Assembly (NCBI RefSeq): GCF_031432315.1
Contig: NZ_JAVKGO010000002.1
Coordinates: 62,001-126,000, forward strand
From: Serpentinicella sp031432315
GTDB lineage: Bacteria > Bacillota > Clostridia > Peptostreptococcales > Natronincolaceae
DNA length: 64,000 nt
Reading direction: 5' to 3'
Below are positions 33,992 through 41,930 of this stretch, piece by piece. Both the position numbers and the translations under genes were made by a program. Numbering within the stretch: the stretch's first letter is position 1; each line of letters starts with the position of its first letter. Below the pieces are notes generated by a model. It was not told the origin of the DNA, did not search any database, and was given only the letters and a program-made list of their open reading frames with translations.

Positions 33992-34732
33992 GTGAAAAAG
34001 AGGGTTATTGCTATTAATAGTAGCAAAAGAAAGAGAAATACTTATGGGCTTTTAGAACAAATGAGTAAACAGCTTAAAGAAAATAACATAGATGTTGATA
34101 TTGTTAACTTATTTGATTATGACATTAGACCATGCATAGGATGCGAGCATTGTTTAAGAAAAGGAAGCTGTAACATTAATGATGAAGGCGAGCTTCTAAT
34201 GAAAAAACTTACTGAATATGATGGCATAATTTTAAGTTCTCCAGTATATATGGGTAACATTAGCGGTCAGTTAAAAGTCTTTATTGATAGAACTTGTCGA
34301 TGGTTTCACAGACCTGAAATTGTTGGAAAACCGACTTTGTTCGTAACAACCACTGCTGCGTCTGGTATCAGGGATACATTTAAATCATTAGAGACAGTAG
34401 CTATTCAGTGGGGAGCTTTTCCTACTGATTATATTTCTAGGAATACAAAAAACATGACCAAACCTGTTTCGGACAAAGAATATAAAAAATTCTTAATACA
34501 CTTATTTTTACCTCGGGAAAAATATAAACTAAGCATGAAGCAGGTTATGCATTTTCAAGTTCAAAAGGTATTAGCAGAAAAAATATTAAAGATAGATAGA
34601 GTATATTGGGAAAAAGAAGGCTGGCTAAATACTAGGTATTTTTATAACGCTAAAACTTCACCAATATCAAAAGGGATGGGAAATCTTCTTTACTTTATTT
34701 TAAATAAGCGAGTAGAAAATAAACAAGAATAG
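33992..34732 (+). CDS. NADPH-dependent FMN reductase / flavodoxin-fold protein
   Basis: A 246-residue flavoprotein. The FMN phosphate loop appears as INSSKRKRNTYGLLEQ at residues 5-20. The FMN-contact segment LSSPVYMGNISGQLKVFIDR lies near 85-104. A cysteine-rich segment, CIGCEHCLRKGSC (about 47-59), is typical of the iron-sulfur flavoprotein branch, which may carry an FeS cluster or use the cysteines in redox chemistry. The start is GTG 33992 after TAGGAGGTGAA. It is divergent from the persulfide reductase and sits between two terminating units. Confidence 0.88.
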   Translation: MKKRVIAINSSKRKRNTYGLLEQMSKQLKENNIDVDIVNLFDYDIRPCIGCEHCLRKGSCNINDEGELLMKKLTEYDGIILSSPVYMGNISGQLKVFIDRTCRWFHRPEIVGKPTLFVTTTAASGIRDTFKSLETVAIQWGAFPTDYISRNTKNMTKPVSDKEYKKFLIHLFLPREKYKLSMKQVMHFQVQKVLAEKILKIDRVYWEKEGWLNTRYFYNAKTSPISKGMGNLLYFILNKRVENKQE

Positions 34733-34738
34733 GAAGAC

Positions 34739-34769
34739 AAAATCTCTAATGATGCCATTAGAGATTTTG
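34739..34769. terminator. Bidirectional terminator between convergent genes
   Basis: A 13-bp perfect stem, AAAATCTCTAATG (34739-34751) with CATTAGAGATTTT (34756-34768), 4-nt loop. It serves the flavin reductase and the permease pair. Confidence 0.88.
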
Positions 34770-34775
34770 TTTATA

Positions 34776-35312
34776 TTATATTTTTGTATCAGCATTTGCA
34801 TAGATACTTGCTTTATCCTCTTGAGCTAAAAGCTTATCTATTATGAAAGCAATTCCAAGAATACCGACCAAATTAACGAAAAATCTAGTAAGCATGAATT
34901 CCCATCCCATAGCTGAGGCTTCAAATAATAATAAAGGGATTTTAGTTGTAGACCATGCCCCTATAAAGATAAGGACATTTGAAAGTTTACTACCTTTTTT
35001 TAATAAGATGCCTGCAATAGGAAATGCAGCATAAAGAGGACCTGCAGCAACTGATCCCATTAAAAATGCAATCACAGTACCAAGTATCCCTGATTTTTCA
35101 CCCATAAGTTTAATCATCGTATCTCGCTTTACCCACACATCAAGCAATCCCAAAAGGATAAATATAGGTGGAATAATGGATATCATTTCAATCGTATTTG
35201 CTTTAGTTAGTGCAAGTGAATTACGGCCTAGATCTGGTAAAACAAATAATAAGACTATATTTAAGAGTATTAAAAGTAAAGCAGCTTTGTATCTAATCAT
35301 AAATTTTTTCAT
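34776..35312 (-). CDS. Half-length permease, second subunit (COG0701/ArsP_1-like)
   Basis: A 178-residue protein with about five transmembrane helices. The central loop GSVAAGPLYAAFPIAGILLKKG (about residues 87-108) matches the re-entrant motif of COG0701 permeases, which include organoarsenical exporters. Those are usually about 300-340 residues in one chain; here the fold seems split in two genes. Its ATG overlaps the stop of the first half by 4 nt (ATGA), so the two should be made together. Substrate unknown; a sulfur or arsenic compound would fit the context (inference). Confidence 0.75.
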   Translation of the reverse strand: MKKFMIRYKAALLLILLNIVLLFVLPDLGRNSLALTKANTIEMISIIPPIFILLGLLDVWVKRDTMIKLMGEKSGILGTVIAFLMGSVAAGPLYAAFPIAGILLKKGSKLSNVLIFIGAWSTTKIPLLLFEASAMGWEFMLTRFFVNLVGILGIAFIIDKLLAQEDKASIYANADTKI

Positions 35313-35788
35313 GTTAACACCACTCCAATCACGATGGCAACAATAAAGGAAAATCCAAAGGCCAATAAATTTCTTAATATAGTTGCTTTTTTACCAAAAT
35401 AAGTTATTTCTACGGGAATAGTAACAATACCAACCATCATAAGCGTCGAAATAAAGACAGCAATTTGCATAAAGCCTGCGCCACTATTAAGCAGTGCTGC
35501 TGCTAAAGGAAAAGCAACAAAGCCTGGTATTAACGTAATAGCACCAATTAAAGAAGCAAAGATCATACCTGTAAAACCTGACTGATCGCCAATTAATTTA
35601 GATATCATCTCTGGACTTAAAATAGAGAGCATAATTCCTACAATAATTAAAATGGCAACAAATTGGGGCAAAATATTTTCAAATGACTTCCAAGCTTTTT
35701 TTAGTGCTTGTACTGTTTTTTTCGTATCTTTTAAAGAAGACACGATCAATAACACAATTGCTAAAATATAAAGCACAATAGTAAACAT
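35309..35788 (-). CDS. Half-length permease, first subunit (COG0701/ArsP_1-like)
   Basis: A 159-residue protein with about five helices. LIGAITLIPGFVAFPLAAALLNSGA (about residues 81-105) is the counterpart of the motif in the partner subunit, as expected for the two pseudo-symmetric halves of one permease. ATG 35788 is chosen with TTGGAG upstream; a TTG four codons earlier directly touches AAAGGAG. It lies downstream of the membrane iron-sulfur/flavin protein in the same transcript, separated by a hairpin. Confidence 0.75.
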   Translation of the reverse strand: MFTIVLYILAIVLLIVSSLKDTKKTVQALKKAWKSFENILPQFVAILIIVGIMLSILSPEMISKLIGDQSGFTGMIFASLIGAITLIPGFVAFPLAAALLNSGAGFMQIAVFISTLMMVGIVTIPVEITYFGKKATILRNLLAFGFSFIVAIVIGVVLT

Positions 35789-35816
35789 GGCGATCTCCAA
35801 CTCCTTTCATAAACTG

Positions 35817-35842
35817 GATGCCCTAGTAGGTACTAGAGCATC
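35817..35842. other. Intercistronic hairpin
   Basis: GATGCCCTAGTA (35817-35828) pairs with TACTAGAGCATC (35831-35842) with one mismatch and a very tight loop. There is no T tract on the minus strand. Likely an mRNA processing or stability element that sets different levels for the upstream redox protein and the downstream permeases. Confidence 0.5.
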
Positions 35843-35851
35843 ACATTTTCA

Positions 35852-37333
35852 TTATAGTTTGATTTTTTCTTCACTTTCGTAAAAAATATCTTCTTTTCTA
35901 ACACCTTTTTCGACTAAAATATTATAACTATCTTGAATCATATTTTTTGAACCACACATATAAACTTTATAGCCTTCTAAGGACATCTCTTTTATTAAAT
36001 CTGTTACATAACCTTTTCTTGTATCTTGATTATCAGGCCTAGAAGCAACTGGATGATATTCAAATATATCGTTGTTTTTATCTAGTTCATTAAAATATTC
36101 ATGATATAAAAACTCATGTTCATATCTTTGACCATATAATAATTTAACTTCTTTAGCGCTTTTATGATTTAAAACCATATCTTTTGAAAGGGCAATAAAC
36201 GGTGTGATACCAATACCATTACCAATAAATAATACTTTTTCAGTATCTTCTGAAGGTACAAGTTCATCTCCCATAGGTCCTTCTAGTTCTATTGTATCGC
36301 CTATCTTAAATTGATTAAAGATAATGTCTGTTCCATGGCCTTTTTCAATTTTTTTAATAATGACCCTAAGCGCTGTACTGTCTTCATTGTATGACGATAT
36401 AGAATAAGCTCGATACTGTTTCGGGTTATCTTGTATTTTAATCAATATAAACTGACCTGCTTTATAATGAACTTTATTTGGCTTTTGGAAACTAAATACA
36501 TATTCTTTAATACCATTTCCTAAGTCAATTATATTGGATATTTCGGCTTCAATTTGTTGACGACTTTCGTAACCATGAACAGAAGATGAATCTTCTTTTA
36601 GTTTAATTGCGTCTTCCTCAGTTTCTAAAGAAAGAATACCGGCTGGACAGTTTTCAACACAAGTAGAGCACTTAATACAGTTTATATTATCAAATTGATT
36701 GTTTTCTGAGAACTCTAAATATGGTGTTAATTGGAATGGACAAACTCTTGCACATTTACCACAGGCATGACACTGGTCAATACTGCATGCAGTTATTTTT
36801 TTCTCCGTCTTTTTGGCAATTCCTAATGTTTTTCCTACTCTATATGATAATTTCTGAAGTGTTCCCATTGGGCAGAACTGACACCAGGTTCTTGGATTGA
36901 CTAAAAGGGCAAAAAGACCACCTACAACCATGACCATTAAGTATGTTGTAACGAAAACAAAGCCTAATTTATCGAAAAAGTCATAATTTCCCCACAGAGT
37001 AGTAACATTTAAAACTTTTCTAGAAAAATTAAACATAAAGAACACAAAAAATAAAGAGATCATTGTTTTTGATTTTAAGAACTTAGGTATTTTTCTATTT
37101 TGACTAATTGGTGTAATTAGCACATCAAAAAGACTTCCATGGGGACAAAAATTTCCACACCAGTAACGCCCATTGAAAAATGCAGTTCCTGTTAAGCCAG
37201 CCATAATCAGTACAACAAGTAGTCCTAACTTCGGTTGCCATAGACCACCTAAAGCAACTAATACTGTAAATATCCAGGCATATTTACGTATAGGTGTAAA
37301 GGCACGGGTTGTTTTAATAAAATAATTTTTCAT
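35852..37333 (-). CDS. NapH/CcoG-like membrane iron-sulfur protein fused to ferredoxin-NAD(P) reductase module
   Basis: A 493-residue fusion. The N-terminal part (about residues 1-165) has four to five helices and two CxxxCP/CxxCP motifs (YWCGNFCPHG near 59, TWCQFCPMG near 150) as in NapH-like proteins. Two classical 4Fe-4S motifs follow (CHACGKCARVCP and CIKCSTCVENCP, about 190-235). The C-terminal part (about 265-490) is a flavin reductase: FAD motif RAYSISS and nucleotide motif GNGIGITPF. It likely passes electrons between NAD(P)H, iron-sulfur centres and a membrane partner. ATG 37333 follows AGGAGGAA. First gene of its operon. Confidence 0.9.
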   Translation of the reverse strand: MKNYFIKTTRAFTPIRKYAWIFTVLVALGGLWQPKLGLLVVLIMAGLTGTAFFNGRYWCGNFCPHGSLFDVLITPISQNRKIPKFLKSKTMISLFFVFFMFNFSRKVLNVTTLWGNYDFFDKLGFVFVTTYLMVMVVGGLFALLVNPRTWCQFCPMGTLQKLSYRVGKTLGIAKKTEKKITACSIDQCHACGKCARVCPFQLTPYLEFSENNQFDNINCIKCSTCVENCPAGILSLETEEDAIKLKEDSSSVHGYESRQQIEAEISNIIDLGNGIKEYVFSFQKPNKVHYKAGQFILIKIQDNPKQYRAYSISSYNEDSTALRVIIKKIEKGHGTDIIFNQFKIGDTIELEGPMGDELVPSEDTEKVLFIGNGIGITPFIALSKDMVLNHKSAKEVKLLYGQRYEHEFLYHEYFNELDKNNDIFEYHPVASRPDNQDTRKGYVTDLIKEMSLEGYKVYMCGSKNMIQDSYNILVEKGVRKEDIFYESEEKIKL

Positions 37334-37352
37334 TTCCAATTCCTCCTAACAA

Positions 37353-37411
37353 TTACCCAATAGGTATGGGGGGTATAAATCTATTATAATTAGTTTTGTG
37401 TTTTTTGTCAA
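37353..37411 (-). promoter_or_regulatory. Strong promoter with CsoR/CstR-like operator
   Basis: On the minus strand: TTGACA (37411-37406), a 17-nt spacer and TATAAT (37388-37383), both perfect consensus. Just downstream of the expected start lie a G/C-tract and a dyad (plus strand: TACCCAATAGGTA at 37354-37366, then GGGGGGTAT at 37368-37376). This resembles operators of the CsoR family, whose CstR branch senses persulfides. The resemblance is from memory, and the regulator is not in the window. Confidence 0.6.
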
Positions 37412-37512
37412 AGGGGTTTAGGAGTTAGGGGAAATTATGCAAGTAAACAGAGTGGAAGAAAATTAAATATCAAGTTTTTTCATTTGAAGAAAGACTTAAC
37501 TTATATGGCATA

Positions 37513-37542
37513 TTGACATACATGTAAAAGCTAAAATATACT
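37513..37542 (+). promoter_or_regulatory. Probable promoter of the second J-domain gene
   Basis: Perfect TTGACA at 37513-37518, an 18-nt spacer and TATACT at 37537-37542. Confidence 0.65.
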
Positions 37543-37580
37543 TAGATGATATGACAACGATAATATGGGGGTTAGACAAG

Positions 37581-38312
37581 ATGAAGGACTATTATAAAAT
37601 ACTAGAAATAAAACAAGATGCAACTGAAGCGGATATAAAAAAAGCGTACAGACAATTAGCAAAAATGTGGCATCCAGATGTAAATAAACCCCCCGGGGCG
37701 CAGGGTAAGTTTGTAGAGATATCTGAAGCATATGAGATTTTATCAAATCCAAAATCGAGAGCCCAATATGATCAAATAAAAAGAAACAATAGTTATGAAA
37801 AAGCACATCATGACTTTGATTTTAGTAAGCAACAACAACAAGCGAGAGAAAGAGGCGAATATTACTCTTCAATTTCTTTAGAAGATTTATTTAAAAAAGT
37901 TTTTAAAACGACTATTGAAGTTGGAAAGGCAACATTGTTCGGAGAGAATGCGTATAACAGTAATATCACATTGAAGGATCTACTTATACTGGGGGTTAAA
38001 GGTTGGTTTGGAATTGTTTTATTAATACTAACTTTTACAGCAGTACTTGCGCCTATAACTATTCCCTTATTAATAAAAGTGGTACTAATTGATAAAAACA
38101 TGATTGTAGGTTTTAAAAATATTTTTATTGGTATGATATTATATATACCGACTCTAGTTTTTGCAGTTCTTTATCTAGGATATGCAGTAGGTATATTTTA
38201 TTTTTATGAGTCAGAGATGATCATGCATGGGTTTGCACTAATAAGTATAACCGTGGGGATGTTGTTGGGAGTAAACTATAAAATTAAGAAAAACAGTGCA
38301 TATACTAGATAA
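37581..38312 (+). CDS. Membrane-anchored J-domain protein (J domain at N-terminus)
   Basis: A 243-residue protein. The N-terminal J domain (residues 1-66) has the HPD motif in MWHPDVNKPPG, followed by a charged, Gln-rich linker (about 70-105). Four hydrophobic segments follow in the C-terminal half (about 135-235). No zinc-finger or substrate domain of true DnaJ is present, so it is probably a membrane-targeting DnaK co-chaperone. ATG 37581 is chosen because GGGGGTTAG precedes it; the frame extends up to 37551 without a ribosome-binding site. The next gene begins 36 nt later. Confidence 0.88.
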   Translation: MKDYYKILEIKQDATEADIKKAYRQLAKMWHPDVNKPPGAQGKFVEISEAYEILSNPKSRAQYDQIKRNNSYEKAHHDFDFSKQQQQARERGEYYSSISLEDLFKKVFKTTIEVGKATLFGENAYNSNITLKDLLILGVKGWFGIVLLILTFTAVLAPITIPLLIKVVLIDKNMIVGFKNIFIGMILYIPTLVFAVLYLGYAVGIFYFYESEMIMHGFALISITVGMLLGVNYKIKKNSAYTR

Positions 38313-38348
38313 ACTAAAGATTTTGATAGTACATGGAAAAAGTATGGT

Positions 38349-38858
38349 ATGGCAGCCTTGTTTATTGTTACATATATTTTCGTAAGTATATTTTTAAGAA
38401 ATATAGATAGTAACTATCTTTTTGGTATAGGTACAGCAATCTTATTTTTAGCTGGAACATTTGTAGGTCCGTTATTAGGTGTATTAGTGGGAGTTATAGG
38501 CGTTATCAGTTTAAATTTAGATTATGGGATACAACATATTCATTTTTGGGGATTAGTTTTGTATAGCATGGTAGGGGCTTTTGGTGGTTTAATAACTTTG
38601 GATCGTAGTTATAATGTTTTTAAGGGAAGAATTACAAATTTCCATATAAAAAAAATTATTGGTTTTGCAATATTGTTTAGTATATATAGCACTTTTGCAG
38701 ATATCATAACATGGGGTTATAGATACGGTTTTTATGTTATAGAAGGGATATTAGGTCGAATTATTATAAGTCAACTAATTACTTTACTAACGATTATAAT
38801 AGTGAGCGTGTCTGTATTAAAACTTATTGGAAGGACAACGCAAAAACAAACAACTTAA
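38349..38858 (+). CDS. Integral membrane protein, ECF S-component-like topology
   Basis: A 169-residue, roughly five- to six-helix protein. GTFVGPLLGVLVGVIGVISLN (about residues 37-57) and a YSMVGAFGGL segment resemble the small substrate-binding subunits of ECF-type transporters, but no diagnostic motif is visible. The start is uncertain: ATG 38349 has no good ribosome-binding site. The frame is open back to the preceding stop codon and encodes a plausible hydrophilic lead-in (KDFDSTWKKYG). Translation may be coupled to the J-domain gene 36 nt upstream, or an upstream start was lost. Confidence 0.6.
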   Translation: MAALFIVTYIFVSIFLRNIDSNYLFGIGTAILFLAGTFVGPLLGVLVGVIGVISLNLDYGIQHIHFWGLVLYSMVGAFGGLITLDRSYNVFKGRITNFHIKKIIGFAILFSIYSTFADIITWGYRYGFYVIEGILGRIIISQLITLLTIIIVSVSVLKLIGRTTQKQTT

Positions 38859-38934
38859 GAATAGTTAAGCTAGGTATAGCGATGTAATATTAGGTATTAC
38901 ATGATTTATTCAATTTTATAGTTATATCTTTCTG

Positions 38935-39699
38935 TTATTTATCTTGATTTAATCTTTCTTTTATCTCTTCAATTATACGCTTGTATTTATTCGATTTTAA
39001 ATAAGGATAGTTTCTTAAAAACAATCTGTAATTCTTATTAATAAACTTTTGAATTAAATGGTCATAATTATTACGAAGTTGTTCATTTTTAGATTTGACC
39101 TTTTCTATAGATGTTTTAAACTTGTCTTTTGCAAGGTGTTCAATATTATCTGTAATCTCTCCAGAGGTTGCTAATAGCTCGACAAAAATGCTATGAAATT
39201 CAATCATTTTACTTATAGTTATCGTAGTATCTACTGAGAGAATAATTAGAAAAACAGTATATATAGATGAAACCAAAGATTCTGGTATGTAAGAAATGAG
39301 ATATTCAATAAAAGGATGTACTTGTTTTACAAAAACAATTGTTAATAATCCCCAATATACTGAAAATTTTAAAGACACATAGCCCCATAAGTTAAATTTC
39401 TCATTACTATAATCCCACCAACGGGTTTCAAAAAAAACTTCTAAAAGATAGCCAGTTATCAGTTCTAAAAAAGTGGCAATTAAGAATCCGCCAATAAAAA
39501 GAAGAAAAAGCGAGGATACGTCATGTAGAAAAAATAGCAATAGCACAGCTCCACTGCCGTAAATTGGGCATAAAGGCCCATACAAAAATCCTCTATTTAT
39601 AAAACGACGATGTTTTTTATATTGGTACATTACTTCAATACACCAGCCCAGAAAAGCATAAATAATAAAATGAAATAATAGATGATATATATCCAACAA
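38935..39699 (-). CDS. CmpB-type putative ABC transporter permease family protein
   Basis: A 254-residue membrane protein with about five helices in the first 170 residues and a charged helical tail (about 175-254). Family features include FIIYAFLGWCIEVMYQYKKHRRFINRGFLYGP near the N-terminus and RWWDYSNEKFNLWGYVSLKFSVYWG in the middle, as in the CmpB-like family (PF06541 type). The initiation codon is a TTG. GTG 39705 overlaps AAAGGAG, so TTG 39699 (or 39696) is the likely start. Function not established in this family; no ATPase partner adjoins it. Confidence 0.8.
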   Translation of the reverse strand: MLDIYHLLFHFIIYAFLGWCIEVMYQYKKHRRFINRGFLYGPLCPIYGSGAVLLLFFLHDVSSLFLLFIGGFLIATFLELITGYLLEVFFETRWWDYSNEKFNLWGYVSLKFSVYWGLLTIVFVKQVHPFIEYLISYIPESLVSSIYTVFLIILSVDTTITISKMIEFHSIFVELLATSGEITDNIEHLAKDKFKTSIEKVKSKNEQLRNNYDHLIQKFINKNYRLFLRNYPYLKSNKYKRIIEEIKERLNQDK

Positions 39700-39931
39700 G
39701 ATCACTCCTTTGAAAAACGTGTAGCAACTATCAGTATAAGATTAGACTATCAAGCTATATACCCAAAGAACGATGGATCAAAAACTTCAAAAAACTTTTA
39801 GAATGCATAATTGTTAAAAAAATACTGTTGTCTAATATTGTAAAAAAATGTAGAATGATATATAGATAGATAATAAGCTAGTAAAGTTAAACAGAACTAT
39901 TAAAATGTATCAGAACTAAAGGAGGAAAGAA

Positions 39932-41389
39932 ATGAATAATAAATTTTTAGCCGCAGCCAATAAAAGCTTAATGCTACTATGTACCTTAGTAGGTGTACTT
40001 GTTACTTTTACAGCCCTTACTAGTGACGTAGAAAATATTTTATTTCTGTTAATTGGGATCTCGATAATTGCGTTGATTTATTCTTTTTACCGTTTGAAAA
40101 GGAACCCAGCAGATACATACATAAAGTATATACTAGCAGTGACATTTATGAGTACACATTTTTACACAACGTTAACGACAGACAGTGTCATAGCTTATAC
40201 TTTTGCATTTCCGTTAATTGGAGTTTTTACAGTATTTGGAAATAAAAGGTTAATTAGTGGCGTCATTGCTGTGGTTTTAAGTGTTAATATAATTAATGCC
40301 GTATCAGGTAAATTTGAATCAAGCGATGTATTAGTAATCCTTGTTACTATTTCATTAACAGCTTTTGTTCAATTAGTTAATACATATATAATTGGAAAAT
40401 CTAATAAAGAAAATAGTGATTACATTAAAGAAATGAAGAAAGATCAAGAAAATAAAGAAAAAGTGATTGAGTCAATCACTCAAACTACTAAACAATTAGC
40501 GGATGCCGGACATACGCTTATGAATACAGTGAAGGAAACGGCAGAGTCTATTGATCAGGTAGCGAATGTTGTAGAGGAAATTGCCACAAGTGCCTCCTCC
40601 CAAGCTAAAGATACAGAAGAAGGGGCAAGTGAATCTGAAAAACTAGCACAGAGTATTGAAAAAATGGTTTCTGTTACGGATACATTAAGTCATTTAGCAG
40701 TGGAAAATGAGGAGCTTAAAAATAATGGATTAACAATTGTTGCTGAATTGGGAAGTAAAACAAAAGAAAGTAATAAAGCAATAGGCTCCTTAAAAACCAT
40801 GGTACAGAACACGAATAATAGCGCAGAAAAAATTAATATTGCAAGTAGCTCTATTGCACAAATCTCAGAACAAACAAACTTATTAGCACTAAATGCCGCT
40901 ATTGAAGCAGCACGAGCTGGTGAAGCTGGAAAAGGTTTTGCAGTTGTTGCAGATGAAATCAGAAAACTTGCTGAAGAATCTTCAAATTCTGCTGGACAAA
41001 TAAATAATGTTATAAAAAATCTGAAAGATAATACGGATATGACCCTTGAAAAAATGGAATTAGCTGTAGATATGATCAGCTCACAGACAACATCAATTGA
41101 AGAAACTCAGGATATATTCAATCGTTTTGCGCAATCATTAGTAAACACACAGGGGAAAATAAACGAGTTAAACACCATTCAATCTCAGATGACACAAATG
41201 AAAAATAAAATTATGGATACTTTACAATCTTTAGCTGCTGTAGCGCAACAAAATGCTGCAAGTACCGAGGAAGTGGCAGCATCAGCAGAAGAACAGTCTA
41301 CATCAATGGATAATATGGCAAGTATTAGTGAAAACCTTTCTAAATTAGCTGAAGGATTAAAGAAAACAGTTGATGGGTTTAATTCATAG
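39932..41389 (+). CDS. Methyl-accepting chemotaxis protein without extracellular sensor domain
   Basis: A 485-residue receptor. Six hydrophobic segments fill residues 10-155 with only short loops, so there is no periplasmic-type ligand domain. A coiled-coil signalling region follows directly (about 165-485). The highly conserved hairpin tip is present as ISEQTNLLALNAAIEAARAGEAGKGF (about 312-337) followed by VVADEIRKLAEES. It should cluster with CheA/CheW and may sense a membrane-state signal such as energy level or a lipophilic compound (inference). Start after AAAGGAGGAAAG. Confidence 0.94.
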   Translation: MNNKFLAAANKSLMLLCTLVGVLVTFTALTSDVENILFLLIGISIIALIYSFYRLKRNPADTYIKYILAVTFMSTHFYTTLTTDSVIAYTFAFPLIGVFTVFGNKRLISGVIAVVLSVNIINAVSGKFESSDVLVILVTISLTAFVQLVNTYIIGKSNKENSDYIKEMKKDQENKEKVIESITQTTKQLADAGHTLMNTVKETAESIDQVANVVEEIATSASSQAKDTEEGASESEKLAQSIEKMVSVTDTLSHLAVENEELKNNGLTIVAELGSKTKESNKAIGSLKTMVQNTNNSAEKINIASSSIAQISEQTNLLALNAAIEAARAGEAGKGFAVVADEIRKLAEESSNSAGQINNVIKNLKDNTDMTLEKMELAVDMISSQTTSIEETQDIFNRFAQSLVNTQGKINELNTIQSQMTQMKNKIMDTLQSLAAVAQQNAASTEEVAASAEEQSTSMDNMASISENLSKLAEGLKKTVDGFNS

Positions 41390-41410
41390 CTAAAAACCAA
41401 ATTTTACACC

Positions 41411-41439
41411 TTGACAATAACAAATATGGACATTATACT
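41411..41439 (+). promoter_or_regulatory. Promoter of the M-box/mgtE transcript
   Basis: Perfect TTGACA (41411-41416), a 17-nt spacer and TATACT (41434-41439), about 45 nt before the riboswitch. Confidence 0.85.
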
Positions 41440-41481
41440 GTTCATTGTGAATATTAATAAAATAACTATTAATAAAATAAC

Positions 41482-41655
41482 TTGTTAGGAGAGGCTCCTA
41501 AATGAACATAGGCTATTGCCCAAAAATGTGGAGACACGCCAATGGGTATAACAGGCACGATCGGATTAAGGTCTGCTTAACATAGCTGATTCAATCAAAT
41601 GAATCTACGTCATTTAGTGCTAAAACCAGGACGAGGAGTTAATAAAAATCAAAAG
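41482..41655 (+). promoter_or_regulatory. M-box (ykoK leader) Mg2+ riboswitch
   Basis: Conserved blocks of the class are recognisable: GTTAGGAGAGGCTCCTAAAT, GCTATTGCCCAAAAATGT, GGAGACACGCCAATGGGT, AACAGG and a distal ACCAGGACGAGGAGTTAA. High Mg2+ stabilises the aptamer and favours the terminator at 41724-41751. It precedes the Mg2+ transporter gene mgtE, the expected target. Confidence 0.95.
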
Positions 41656-41723
41656 GCTAGCTTATTGTTTAAGTGAAGCTTTTAAAAGGTATGGATTAAA
41701 CATGCCTTTGTTGATGTGTTATT

Positions 41724-41751
41724 AAACGACTCCTGGGAGTCGTTTTTTTAT
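41724..41751 (+). terminator. M-box-controlled terminator
   Basis: AAACGACTCC (41724-41733) pairs with GGAGTCGTTT (41736-41745), followed by further Ts. This is the expression platform of the Mg2+ riboswitch. Confidence 0.93.
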
Positions 41752-41777
41752 TTTTTTTAAAAAAGGAGGTGAGTTCA

Positions 41778-41930
41778 ATGGAATGTGATAATGATGTCCC
41801 CTTGTGGGGTAGTAAATGTATAAAGGAAGATAAATTGTTAGAAACTACAGTAGAACCGGAGGGATCGACATGGAAAAACTTAAACAAACTATTTGGACTC
41901 ACCTTGAAAATAAGGATATGGAGTCTTTAA
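41778..41930 (+). CDS. Upstream ORF overlapping the start of mgtE (50 aa)
   Basis: A 50-codon ORF starts at ATG 41778, 8 nt after AAAGGAGG, a stronger ribosome-binding match than most genes here. It ends 61 nt inside mgtE in another frame. The first half (MECDNDVPLWGSKCIKEDKL) is acidic with two Cys. The second half is dictated by mgtE codons and is basic-hydrophobic. It may act as a leader peptide that tunes translation of mgtE, in addition to the riboswitch, or be a small protein in its own right. It resembles no peptide I know. Confidence 0.45.
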   Translation: MECDNDVPLWGSKCIKEDKLLETTVEPEGSTWKNLNKLFGLTLKIRIWSL

